Of a stretch of 64,000 bases of DNA, positions 53,373-64,000 are shown piece after piece. The notes beneath the pieces were generated by a model that saw only the letters and a program-made list of their open reading frames with translations, was not told where the DNA came from and did not search any database. The position numbers were made by a program, and so were the translations under genes. Source of the stretch: Septoria linicola (taxonomy: Eukaryota > Ascomycota > Dothideomycetes > Mycosphaerellales > Mycosphaerellaceae); contig CP099418.1 of NCBI GenBank assembly GCA_024114885.1, positions 992,001-1,056,000 of the forward strand. The letters are read 5' to 3'. Each line of letters opens with the position of its first letter. The stretch's first letter is position 1.

Positions 53373-56300
53373 CTACAGAGCGTAAGGGTTGAGCGATCTA
53401 ATCGTCAGACATCTGCTAATGGGTCAGCGTGTGAAAATTGCTTTTGTACTGATCACAAACTTACGGCGGGCTCTTTGTCAAATCAGTCTTCAGCAGAACG
53501 GGCACTCTGGTCATCTCCTTGACATCCTGAATGTAGCTGCCATTCTGTTCACGCAGAGTGAACAGGCCAAGGTACTTATCCTTGTTGGACAGGCGAGCCT
53601 CTGGCGCTGAGCTGTTGAGTACGCGCGAGTCAGACTTCGACCGCTGTGGAGCGAGGCCATTCCTTGTGGGCGATGGTGGTCCACTCTGTGTGGCGCGGTC
53701 TCCGTTCAGTGCCACGCCACTAGCAGTATTGTCGGTAGCTTCGGATGCATCATCGTCGTCATCAAACAATGCGTCAACATCGTTAGCATCGATGGAGCCT
53801 GTCTGCATAGCTTTGCGCTCAGCCTCTTCAGCCTGCTTCTGCCTAGTAGCGACGTCGCGGGCGACCATGCTGTTGGTAGGACGATGACCCTTTGCCTGAG
53901 GACGCTCGTCCTCTGGAATGAACGCAGACGAAGGGACACCTTTCTCCCAGTAAAGCTCCAACAGCCGCTGGTTCTTGTCGAACTCTGCCTTCTTGAGCGG
54001 CAGCTGATCGCAGTGAACACGCTTCTCGAAGCCGTACTCTGGAATGAGAACATCGAAAGCTGACTCGTACACGCAGACAACGATGCCGACAGAGATCAAA
54101 TCACCACCTTGCTCCTCGCTGAGTCGGTTCATCCTGCGACAAGATTCGATATGCACGCTTTGTTCCTGTGCATTGTGCGCAGAGTCTTTCTTGGTGTTGC
54201 AGGTCTCAGCGGTCTTGTGCAGGGACTCTGGATCCTCTGTGAACTCAACCTCGCCATTAGAGAGAACAGCCTCGAGCTGGCGATGGACAACAATGTCTGC
54301 ATAGCGGCGTGAAGGGTTCGTGAAGTGAGTGTATAGAGGCAGATTGAGCGCAAAGTGAGCCAAGTTGTCGGGAGTGTCAGCTCGAGCTGACACCTCGTAC
54401 TTGGCACGAGCCATAGTCTTAAAGACTAGTGTCTCCATGCCTTTCCTGATCTCAGCATCCTCGATGCGGAACAAGCTGTTCTGCAGCGCAGCTGAGCTTG
54501 AAGTGTCGATCTCGTAGCCAAGGTTACTCATGCGCTCAGCAAAGGTGCGTAGCCTGCGAGCGTTGGGCAGCTTTTGAGTCCTCAACAAGGCACGCTCTTT
54601 CAGTCCAGCGAAAAGCTTCTCAGCGACGAAGGCATTAGTCTTGTGACTAAGCTCTTCGATCATTTCATGTGCAGGGCTGGAATCGAAGATGTTGTGCTCC
54701 ACAGGCACGTTCTCGTCATCAAGTGAGTACAACAAGCGCAGGGAAGGAATGTCAGCTTCGTCACTGGCGTAGCGGGCCTTGCGAAGCTGTTGGGCGACCT
54801 TGTACAGTGTCAAAATCTGCTTCGCGCGCTCCTCGCCCACAGAAGAGGCGGTGTTGCCACTGATAACAGCATCCACTTCCTCGTACGAGAGCTTGCCTGA
54901 ACTGCGGATGACTGATTTGCCGACCCAGGTGTCATCGTCGAGCACGCGACCACTGGCAGCGTCGATCTTGAAGACCACAGATACGGCGTATCTGTCCTCA
55001 TCCGGCAGGAGGCACACAATATCCTGCGAAAGCTTGGGCGGGAGCATGTTGACAGTTCTATTCATCAGGTAGACTCCAGTTCCTCGCTTCCTGGCCTCAC
55101 GATCGACCAATGAGTTCGCCTTGATGAAGTGCGCAACATCTGCGACGTGGATGCCGACTTCGACGTTGCCGTCACCGAGATCTTTGTAGTGGATGGCATC
55201 ATCTAGCTCTTTGCTGCCGTTGGGGTCAATTGTGAAGGTCTTCTCCTCTCTGAAATCGCGGCGGCCAGTCAGAGCAGATTCGCCATCGCCAGCAACAGAC
55301 CAGTCATTGTGACCGACGTTCTTGATGACAGCATCCGAGAAGTCATCCGGGCCAAAGTTGTTGTCTCGCAGCAGAGCATCGGTTTCCACCTTAAGGTCAC
55401 CAGCTGTGCCGAGCTGTTCAACCAGTGTGCCGAATGGGTGCAAGCTAGTGATGGGCCAGCGCTTGATGCAAGCGACAAAGATCTGATCGGCGTAGCTTTG
55501 GTGCTTGTCCACGAAGTCCTTTGGCGCCTGCTCGGTTGGGATGGCAATGAGGGGAACACGCTTGTCGGTTGGCTTGAACCATACAATCTTGGGGCGCTCC
55601 TGCTGACGTTCAGGCTGTCGGTGGGAGCTGCCTTCACGGGCTTGACGCTCAGCTTCTTGCTTCTCCTTCGTGGCCTGACTGCTGGGGCGAAGCAGACCGA
55701 GTGTGCCGGAGAACATTTGTCCAGCAACGCGTTCGATGACCGCAACGATGTGTCCAGCGTACAGCGGCTTCTGCTCGTCGTTGATCTCGTCTTCCTCCAT
55801 GAGGAGCACGCTCTGGCCCTCGACCTCTACATCGTCGTTCTTCTTCTGGGTAGGTCGCTGCTTCAGACTTCCACGTCTGCGTAGACCGCCATCCTGTGCG
55901 CTCTCTGGTTGGGTAGTGGCATCGTTGACTGCAGTAATGCTTCCGCCACGCTGGTCAGTCACGTCCTTGCGCTTCTTCTTCTCCTCCTTTTCACGCTTCT
56001 GGCCCCACACCTCGTCAACATCGAGCAGCTCGACAGCGACGTAATCACCCTCCAAAGCGCGGTTGCGGTCCTTGCTACCACAGATGAAGATATCTGCATC
56101 GAGATCCAGTGTAGTGACATACGCATCGCTACGGTTCTTCTTGTTGACACGCAGAGTACCAGCAACCAGTTGGCCGTCTCCGAGCAATGCTGGAAGAGTG
56201 GCTTGTGGTAAGTAGGGTGTGAATAAGGTCTTACGCTGCTGCTGCTGTTGCGGGCCCAGCTGCGGACCATTGTGTTGGCCAGTAAGCTGGGCAAGGCTGG

Positions 56301-57610
56301 GAGGCTGAATACCAGCCTGTTGATATGCCTGCAATTGTGCAAGCTGCAGAGCATTCAGTGGCTGACCTCCGTAGATGGCCGGGTTCTGCACAAGGACTTG
56401 ACCCTGAGGCAGTTGCATGAGCTGAGGCTGCGCGTTGTAGCCAAAGTTCTGGATCGAGCTGACCGATTGATTTGCCATCGAGCCGCGAGCACGATGACCA
56501 GGTTGGAAGGGCTGAGCAGTAGCCTGCTGATTCATCTGGAAGTTACCCATGTTGCTTTGCTGAGGCTCGTTGCTGGCAGGCTGCGGGTTGCGCCAGTTGC
56601 CCTCGAAGTTGCGTGACGCAGTGCGGCCGTGGCCTTGACTACCACGACGGCCAAGCTCGGAGGTGTTTCCACCATCGTTGGTGGCCTGTGGTGGTGGGAA
56701 TTGGAATCCTTGAGGGCCTCCACGGCTGATCTGTCCCATGCCGCGGCCATTGCCAACAGCCATGCTCTGGCTACGACCATGTCCGCGACCACTGAACGCA
56801 CCACGAGCTGAGCTCGCTGGCGCTGCCTGAGTTGTCTCGGCGTTGGCCGGGCTCGCTGAGCGGTTGGTCGCCGATGGAGAGCCGCCCGTGGGCGCGCCAG
56901 GGATGGGGAACTGAAAGCCACTAGTCTTGCGCTTTGCCTCTGCCAGCTCTGCTGCCTTTTTGGCTTCAGGCAGGGCTAACGAGTGTCGGCGTGCATGTCC
57001 TCCACCTGCTGCGCCTCCACCTCTTCCTCTGCTGGGCGCGCTGTTCTCATTCCTGCTTTGTCCGAAGTTACCAAAATCACCAAAGGCGGACCCAGCAGCG
57101 CCAGCCGACGGCGCTGGAGGTGGTCCCATACCCATGTTGGGCATGGCTGACTGGTTACGTCGATGTCCGGTCGGCTGTGCGACGCCACCGGCCATGGGTA
57201 TGCCAAGGTGTTGTTGGCCTATCTGTGCTTGTTGAGGGAACTGAAAGGCACCCGGTTGTGAGACGTTGAGATTCTGCAGCTGGCCCTGCATCTGTTGAAA
57301 CTGGTTAGGCAACTGTTGTTGCTGCGGGATCATGCCCATGTTGACATATTGCTGATGTGTGGCAGCGATCTGCTGTTGCTGTTGCTGCAGCATTTCAATC
57401 TGTTGGGCAAGCGCCAGCTGTTCCACTGTTCTTGGTGTCAGCGAACGTACTTGACTGAGATGGACAATGGGGAAAGGAGGCGACGGGATGGGAGAACATA
57501 CTCATGAGGGGTGTCATCTCTGACGGACTGCGGCGGTGGGCAATGTGTAGACGGCGGCCAGTAGGGCCTTGTGGCCCCTGTGCTGGCTGTTGTTGGCTTT
57601 GCTGGTCCAT
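53373..57610 (-). CDS. ssd1: Ssd1-type RNA-binding protein (RNB-fold, cell-wall regulator)
   Basis: Exons 57610-57502, 57425-53465 and 53412-53373 join to 1,369 residues; the last exon gives the family's C-terminal PPCLTIRSLNPYAL. The N-terminal 430 residues are Gln/Asn/Gly-rich and prion-like, with Arg-Gly patches. Five H-x-R-x-x-S sites for the NDR kinase Cbk1/Cot-1 are visible (HRRSPS, HRRNQS, HARRHS, HGRSQS, HGRTAS). Cold-shock domains start near 437 (TLFTPYLPQATLPALLGDGQ). The RNB region spans about 766-1090 (FTIDPNGSKELDDAIHY, VGIHVADVAHFI). The RNB active site has Glu in place of one Asp (KELDD), in line with Ssd1 being a non-nuclease. It binds mRNAs for wall proteins and represses their translation until phosphorylated. 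Cytoplasmic, P-bodies/bud sites in yeast. Confidence 0.92.
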
Positions 57611-58900
57611 GATGGTGATGACCCAGATGAAGCGGGATCAAGTGTGTATGCTATGGTCTAGCGGCTTGTTTAACGGCGGAACTGAAGAGATGCCAGACCA
57701 ATGCAGACGGTATGCAATGGGATGGGCTTGAGTCAGGTCGTCCCGATGGATGCGATACTCTTTGTGACGTATGCTTCGTGAGGGTGAGCCAAAATCGTTG
57801 CTTTGTGCGAGAATCAAGCTGCTGCTGCTGCTACCGAGTACGGGGCGAATGGTGTTGCAGAGACTGTTGGGTGCGTAGCTAGATGCGGTGTTGTAGTTTG
57901 CAGTTGTAGTGTTGTTGTTGTTGTTGTTGTGTTGTCGTCGTAAAGATCGAGTCGCCTGGCAGGCGGTGGTAGTGGTCGCGGGCAGGCACAGGTTGGTGGA
58001 AAGTGCGGTGCGTTACGTGGAAGGAGCGCACCTCGCAGTCGGGCAAGACTGGCAAGCGGACCCGGCCTCAAAGAATGCAGCTCGTCGGCAAGGACAGAGC
58101 TGTGAATTGCAGGAAGGGAGTGTTGTTCGGTCGACACAGAGACTGACTGGAGGAGGGAGGGAGGGTGAGGGAATGTGATTGTAGAGTGCAGGAGATAGAG
58201 TCAAAGTGGTCGCGTTTCGTGGAGAAGCAGCTCTTCCAAGCAATGATGCCGCTGCTGGAAGCTTTGTCCACCGACGCAACCGGCATTACTAGCACCATGT
58301 AGCGACTGCGATATACAGCAGCTGCCCATCAGTTGTGACCTCGATAGCCTGTTAGAAGCAGGTCTTTTAAATGCGTGTCTATACATCTCTGTCTGATGAT
58401 CTCGGTTCATCATCACCCAACGCAAGTCAGAGGTGAGAGCGGGTCTACATCTGCGGCTGCTTGCATCACCGATCGTTCACGACGTAGTACGAGGCTGCGA
58501 GCTGGCTCGAGCAGCAATGTTGCGACTGTGAACGAGAGCACATGGCACACTCTGCGCTGTGTCGGCCATTTCGTGTTGCTGTGCTCCACTCTGTTGGCAA
58601 GACAGCACTGTACTTCCTCACTCCGCTGCTTCCGCCTACATGGACGTGAGAAAAGTGCACATGTCATCCAGAAATGTGTTCGGCTGACCAGCATGAGGCT
58701 TGCTCGTACACAATCCATGTCGCTCGCACTAATTATTGATTAAGTGCAGCGTGAACTGTGAACGCGCTGGGAATCCGCTCGGAAGCTGGAGATTCTTCCC
58801 GCGACGACACGTGAACGCGAGGTGAGTTGGCGATTTATTTCCAGCTATCCACCAGATAACATCAACATTACTTGATGTGCCGAAATAGCAACAATACACC
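57611..58900. other. Divergent intergenic region with a GTT microsatellite
   Basis: Promoters and 5' leaders of SSD1 (minus) and GLE1 (plus). A GTT-rich tract at 57906-57931 reads CAA repeats on the SSD1 sense strand and lies in its long leader. No gene recognised. Confidence 0.5.
57906..57931. repeat. GTT trinucleotide microsatellite
   Basis: Imperfect run of about eight GTT units in the SSD1 upstream region; unstructured CAA repeats on the sense strand could affect leader function, but it may just be a simple-sequence tract. Confidence 0.7.
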
Positions 58901-60645
58901 ATGAGCTCGCCATACCAGTCAACGGACCGGTTGCGCAGTAGTCCGTCACTTCTTCGCGCCCATGGACACTCCAGATCGAATCGCAACAGCTACCATGAAG
59001 TGCAGTCGGCCCAAATTATGGAAGACATGTCGCGGATGCTGTCAGACGAAGATCGCACGTTCAAGAGGAAGTTAGACGAAGAAGCGCTTTTGCAGCAACG
59101 ACGCCACGTGGCAGCACTTGAAAGGGCGCTTCAACAGCATGAAGCAGTGCGTAGATCTGCTGAGCACACGTACGAAGCCTATCAGATCGATGTGGAGCGG
59201 CAGCGCGTCGCCCGCGAAGCAGCCCAAACTCGCCGACTAGCAGAGGAACGCCGGAAGCTCGAAGAAGACAGACAGGCTGAAATCAGGCGCGTTGAAGAGG
59301 CACGACAACAGCAAGAAGCAAATCGACAGGAGCTGGAGAGACTGGAACAAGAGCGTAAGCGAGAGCGAGAACTTGCACAAAAGAAGCTCGAGGACGAGGC
59401 AAAGGCTCGCCAGAAAGCAGAACAGGAGCGCAGTGCAGCAGAAGCAAAGGCCCGCGAAGAGGAGGCAGCCCGCGAAGCCCAAAGAAAAGAACAAGAACGG
59501 CAGCAACATCAGCGGCAGCAGCAGCAACAACAAGAGGCACAACGAGCACAGCAGACCTCACAAAGTGCCAGCGTACTACAAGCTGGACCACGAGGCTCAG
59601 CAGGACAAATTGTGGCGCCAAATGTGCCTCCCGGATTGGTGACAACGCAGGCAGAACGCGAAAAATTACACGACACTTATCTTGCACTGCACGCACAATG
59701 CAAAGTCCTGCGTCGCGAGATTATGCAGATCAAAACCTCCAACCGGCAGATGTACGACACTATTCGAGACAATGCGCGTCACGTAAAGCTTGCAGTGGGA
59801 CAACTTGCAAAGAATGACACTGCAGGCAACCGGAAAAGAGTAAGAAACGGTGCTGGCTTTGGCTAGGAGGACTTGCCGCTGACCATTCACAGATCAACAC
59901 TATACAAGAGCATTGGAATTGGTCGATTGGGTGCTGTCCAAGCGAGACAGCCGACATCAACCTCTACCGGACACAGCCAGTCGATCCCATGCAAGTACCG
60001 AAAGTGTTCCTATACATGGTCAACTACACTGTCAAGATCATTGTCAAGCAAATAGCGTACGAGGTCACCGTGGACCCTGAGCGCGCAGAGCCCATTGGCA
60101 TATTGACAGCGACACTTTTCTCCAAGCCAGAATTCAAACCCGGAGGCCACTCCCTGTCTGACATGTTCTTGGCAAAATTCCACAAGGCGCACGCAACCAT
60201 GTTCGGTCTCCGGTTCAATGAGCTCACGGAAGAGGGCAGAAAGGCACTGGGTTTCAAGCCTGACCTGTACTCGAACAAGACCAACTGGCACAACGCAGTT
60301 CGAGCCCTCTCCCGTGGGTATGCTGCTATCACTCTCCGCGATTTCTCCAGATCACAGAACGAGAATCCTTTCCCCAATCGTCTGTATTGGGAAGCTCTAT
60401 CACGAATTCTCACGACACCGGTCGAGGAACGCATGGCACTACACTACGTCACGATAGAGGGCATGCTCGATCCCCTTTTCATGCCACGCTTCATCAAGTT
60501 CTACGGCAACAACGCCGTCGCAGCTATGAGGCTAGGCATTCTAGAATTCCCTAAGCCGCCTCACAAGGAGGGACACGAACTGCAAAAGACAGGATTGGCG
60601 AACATGAACGTCAAGTTCCAAGAAAAGCTGAACCTTCGTCTGTAG
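58901..60645 (+). CDS. gle1: Gle1 mRNA-export factor
   Basis: Exons 58901-59839 and 59893-60645 join at phase 0 to 563 residues; the 53-nt intron has GTAAGA donor, GCTGAC branch site and CACAG acceptor. Residues 1-30 are Ser-rich; about 40-230 is a long Glu/Arg/Gln coiled coil (RRLAEERRKLEEDRQAEIRR). The GLE1 domain starts near 255 (GLVTTQAEREKLHDTYLALH, LRREIMQIK, then YRTQPVDPMQVPKVFLYMVN). It continues with DPERAEPIGILTATLFSKPE, SLSDMFLAKFHKAH, GYAAITLRDFSRS. Gle1 sits on the cytoplasmic face of the nuclear pore and, with IP6, activates the DEAD-box ATPase Dbp5 for mRNP release; it also acts in translation. The domain order and length fit. The frame remains open after the TAG (next entry). 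Confidence 0.9.
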
Positions 60646-61206
60646 TCCATTCGCGAGGCAACAGGCTTTCTTGGAGCCGAGCAGTCGGCGCGTCAGGGGG
60701 TTTCCCAACAGATAGTGGACGTAGTCTTGCAGGAGCGTATGCAAGCTCCATCGATCACCAACTTCGGTAGCACTGCTCCACAGTTTGCGCAGCAACAAGG
60801 CTTTCAGCAGCAAGGTCTGCAGCAGCGAGGCTTCCATCATCAGGTCCTTCAGCAGCAAACAGCCCAAGCTCCAGCTTTCGCTGGAATGGGGTTTACGCCG
60901 GCCTCCACCCGTGACAGCGTCAACGAGAATCATCCGCCAAAAGTTACCAGCCGGATGCCTGTATTCGAGCGCGACGCGGCCCTGAGAAGCTCTATCTGGG
61001 CATCGGACAGCAAGGAAACTAGCAGTAGCACGAGCAACAGTGGCAGTGGCGGCAACAAGAGGTCTGGAATAAGCTCCACATATGGTCCAGCTGGTGTCAC
61101 TACACGCTCTAGCACAAGTGTACAGCTGAGACCACTGTCCGGCGAGATAAGCAAGGACAGCATGCCGAAAATTAGTTCGAGCCTGACGAACAATTGGTAC
61201 AAGTAG
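60646..61206 (+). other. 186-codon in-frame extension after the Gle1 stop codon
   Basis: After TAG at 60643-60645 the Gle1 frame remains open for 186 codons to TAG at 61206. The sequence is protein-like: Gln-rich (QFAQQQGFQQQGLQQRGF), then Ser/Gly/Asn-rich with MPVFERDAALRSSIW and ending SSSLTNNWYK. Either the stop is read through, or an intron starting at a GTCAAG site (60610) and ending at CAACAG (60711) removes it; every AG in this stretch lies in the compatible phase. It could also be a neighbouring gene starting at ATG 60739. Confidence 0.5.
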
Positions 61207-61467
61207 ATATCACAGCATCACGGCGTTGTTCAGACTCATGTCAACGACTGTGATGTGTTCGCTGCATAGACTAGCGTGAATCAACAAGATGTTACTACTT
61301 GACACATCGTCGCCGTTCAACAACTCCTGTGCATTCGTTCAATCGTATTGAGGTGCCATTTGACTCTTGCTCTGCCCATCTTGTGCTCGCGCCATTTCTT
61401 GAACAGCATTAAACATGCCCTCATATCGTCCCCTTTGTGCATCGTTCATTGTTCCAGCTCCAGCAAT
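61207..61467. other. Short convergent intergenic region
   Basis: 3' flank between the Gle1 extension and the minus-strand gene ending at 61468. Nothing seen. Confidence 0.5.
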
Positions 61468-63746
61468 TTACTGGTCCTCCGCAGTCTCTGGACGGAGCAC
61501 CTTCTCAATCTTCGCAAGCTTACTGACGAGTGACCTGAAACCGTCGGAGCCGTAGTCATCATCAAACACGCTTGCTGGGAACCAAGACTCCATGTCGTCG
61601 GGCCATTCTGCGCTGGTGCCAACAGGAAGGCGCTCGTTCTTCGAGAACTCGCTGTTCCAGTCTGCACGAGAGACGCTCAATCCCCAAGCAGACTTAGGAA
61701 CGTCCTGTCGCTCCTCCTGTCCTTCAGTGACCACCGAGACAGTCTGTGAGATCCGCTTGCCTTGCCGATAAGCAAAATTCTGGAAGCGAACCAGGTCCAG
61801 TCTGTAGTCAGATTGTCGGATGTTGTAGCGGTAGTGGACTTCCTGCCGCAGAGCCTTGAAAGGCACGGCAGACCTGCAGGTCACGAAGCACTCCACCTCG
61901 TCGTGCCTTAGAGCTGCCGCTGTGTCGATCTTCACATTCTTGGCAAAGTCCAGCATAGTGATGGGCAATTTGCCTTTGTCGATGCTGCGCGTGGAAGTTA
62001 TGTCGAATTGCCAAGCTCCTCCAGTATGCAGGTCAGTCAACGCCAGATCGACAAGCTGAACAGGCGCGCCAATGTCGCGGTCTAGTCTCGTCCATTGGTC
62101 TGGATCCTCAACAAGCTGGTAAGACACATCTTCCTCGTCCTTTGTCTCGTGCCACGACTTCACAAGGCGAAGATCGCCAACTTTCTTCCCCTCCTCCTCA
62201 AACACAAACACTGCAGAAAAGGTGGCGCGCACATCCTTGGGGTGATCGATCATAGCGTCCTGAGGCACGAGAATGTCTTCAGCGCCCTGTATGGTAGCAA
62301 GAATACCGTCTGTGGCCGCAGCATCACCGACTCTGCTCGATGTTAGCTGGGGGCCGATAAAAGTTTGATGCCAGAAACTCACTCTTCCGTCACCTTGCCA
62401 TAGAACTGAGACTCCTTCACCATCTCCTCGTACTCTTTGAGCTCGTAGAGCTCATCTTCTGGTGTCCTGTATCGTTGCAGGACGAATGTGCCTAGCCTGA
62501 TCACCAAAGTGATGTGTCCTTGGTAATAGTGTAGCTTCTTGAAAGCGTTTGCAAGAGTCAGTCTGACCCGTTCGATACCAAGTAATGAGCTTTGATGAGC
62601 ATCTGCCAATTCCTGCGCGCCTTCGATCGTGCCCTCGCCACGAGGGGAATGCATTGGCTTTTGCTGCTCTTCCTCCTCTTCTTTGGTCGCGCCCATAATG
62701 ATGCGTGGGCCATGGTATTCTTCGAGGTACACATGGGAAGGTACGACAGAGGCACGCCAATGTGGAAGGTATACACGTACAGGGTTGATTGTCCTGGACG
62801 TCAATTGAAAGCATGTCTTTCGGATACGCAACAGCGCTTGTTGCACTTCTTTAGATTCACCCATCACCTGGAAGCAATTGCCATCAGCGAGGTAATTGAT
62901 GAAGCATTTAAGATCCATGCGAATGGAGTCGAGTGCCTCGTAACTAGAACCGAGCACGTCTTCCGGTTTGTATTCTGTTGAAGGCCAGTGGAAGGAGCCT
63001 ATTGCGCCGAACACAACGTCTTGTGGAGGTATCTGGCGATAGCGGTTCCGTTTGACTTCTTGCTCCCATCGCTTCTGGTGGCGTGGCCGCAAAACCGGCG
63101 TCAGTGATTGCAGTTTGGCAAAGTATCCTTTGCCAGCTCCTTGTCCACGATCATCGCCGAGAGCATGCGCAATCTTCTGCTTCGTCAACTGAACCTTTGA
63201 CTTCTCGCCCCAGATTCCGAGGGCCGCAGTGTCTCCACTGTTGTACTTTTCGCGGTGCAGAAAGCAGCCATTCTCAACGGCTATGGATGCAAGATTTTCG
63301 CAGAGGTCGGTGGCTATGCCCAATGGCACAGAGATGGTAGCATTGGGAAGTTTGCGGGCACGCCATGATGCTTGAGCGGCAGAGATCTGCTCAGTGTCGA
63401 TTTCGCGAATCTGCGCTGGCCCTTCGTTCAAGATCAACCTGCCGCGCCGAGCAGTCTGCCATTCGCCAGGAGGCGCGCGCCTGTAGAAGACGGCGGGGAG
63501 TCGAGCCTGCCGGGAGAACGCCTGGCCAACTTGCTTAGTGGCCAGTGACTGGACAAACTGAGGCTGACGAGCTGCGACTCGTGATGAAGCTGCTTGCTTC
63601 GCGTTCTTCTTCTTAGGCAATGCGGCTCCTTTTGGCGTATTGCCGGTAGGCACTTCGACCCAGGTAAATTCGCCGGACACGACGGGCTCATGGGTGTCCT
63701 TAAGCTCCTCGTCCCAAGCACGCGAGTTCTGGAGCTCGTAATCCAT
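61468..63746 (-). CDS. Uncharacterised fungal protein, 742 residues (two exons)
   Basis: Exons 63746-62383 and 62332-61468 join (GA|A) across a 50-nt intron with GTGAGT donor, GCTAAC branch site and CAG acceptor. ATG at 63746 (MDYELQNSRAWDEELKDTH) is preferred over an open start at 63800. The first half has a basic KKKNAKQAASSR linker, then LPNATISVPLGIATDLCENL, and a possible KH-like or ferredoxin-like fold (IRMDLKCFINYLADGNCFQV, VQQALLRIRKTCFQLT). The second half (GGAWQFDITSTRSIDKGKLP, LDFAKNVKIDTAAALRH, WGLSVSRADWNSEFSKNERL) is a beta-rich domain. Related ascomycete genes are usually called hypothetical; some carry a 'geranylgeranyl pyrophosphate synthetase' label that no DDxxD motif here supports. 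Possibly RNA-binding; function unknown. Confidence 0.78.
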
Positions 63747-64000
63747 TGTGGCTCCGTCCTTAACAGGAGACCTAGTTGCGGTCAACCATTGACACAACAA
63801 ATGTGCGTATTTGCTGGAGTCTAGGCAAAAGAGAAAGGGAACGCAGGGCTCAACTTAGCCGGAAATGCAGAAGCAAGCCGCGAGCTGCACCTGCAGAAAC
63901 GCCTGCTTCACGACACATCGTTCTTGCCTACTTCCTGGCATCCTGCCAGCTCATCATGAGCATAGTGTAGGCCTACCACGATCCGCATATCATCATCGAT
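63747..64000. other. Right-edge intergenic region
   Basis: Upstream region of the preceding minus-strand gene. No start of another gene can be supported before the window ends. Confidence 0.5.

Noticed and set aside
60715..61206. Calling 60715-61206 an independent gene
   Set aside because: The frame is continuous with Gle1 and open from the stop codon itself, there is almost no room for a promoter, and the first ATG is internal (60739). Kept as an extension, with the separate-gene option noted.
1..64000. Transposable elements, CRISPR arrays and rRNA genes
   Set aside because: No terminal repeats, reverse transcriptase or transposase motifs, spaced direct repeats or rRNA sequence were recognised; CRISPR is not expected in a fungal nuclear genome.

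Overview
The window is nuclear DNA of a filamentous ascomycete (Pezizomycotina). It most resembles a dothideomycete such as the Mycosphaerellales, although the species cannot be fixed from sequence alone. The evidence is protein-coding genes on both strands cut by short introns (mostly about 48-100 bp) with GTAAGT/GTATGT-type donors, GCTAAC or GCTGAC branch sites and YAG acceptors, plus typical ascomycete families: Ssd1, Gle1, a Lec1-type PX protein, DUF2293, DUF1769, an AsaB-like oxidoreductase and a fungal rhodopsin-domain receptor. I joined exons by hand from splice signals and reading frame; exon coordinates are given so that they can be tested.

Layout. 1-4.6 kb: a large secreted esterase of the feruloyl esterase/PHB-depolymerase type embedded among apple-like cysteine modules (minus, runs off the left edge). 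5.4-7.7 kb: a SET-domain methyltransferase and a lipocalin-like protein. 8.3 kb: tRNA-Lys(UUU) with an intron. 9.0-14.0 kb: the most interesting block, with a secreted Kex2-type repeat prepropeptide (minus), an AsaB/CmcJ-like oxidoreductase (plus) and a seven-helix rhodopsin-domain membrane protein (minus). 14.9-28.9 kb: DUF1769 protein, a small membrane protein, an Ala/Lys/Pro-rich disordered protein, a predicted pseudokinase, an Arg/Asp/Tyr-rich protein and an 864-residue uncharacterised fungal protein.

29.8-39 kb is looser: an 85-residue zinc-ribbon protein, a PI-specific phospholipase C with a 556-bp intron, a hyaluronan-synthase-like GT2 gene interrupted by two in-frame stops, a small cupin, and gene-poor stretches with coding-like remnants. 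39.5-64 kb returns to dense housekeeping-type genes: a disordered Cys-motif protein, an F-box protein, a PX/DUF3818 protein, an alpha/beta-hydrolase relative, complex I subunit ESSS, a DUF2293 protein, Ssd1, Gle1 and a large uncharacterised protein.

The best candidate for an undescribed system is the prepropeptide at 8970-10517. It has a signal peptide, many Lys-Arg cleavage sites followed by X-Ala/X-Pro dipeptides, four copies of one 38-residue peptide and two copies of a different LPVVG-rich 46-residue peptide. No UstYa (DUF3328) gene, the usual partner in fungal RiPP clusters, is visible in the window. The divergently transcribed oxidoreductase and the nearby receptor-like protein make a peptide modification or signalling module possible, but that is inference.
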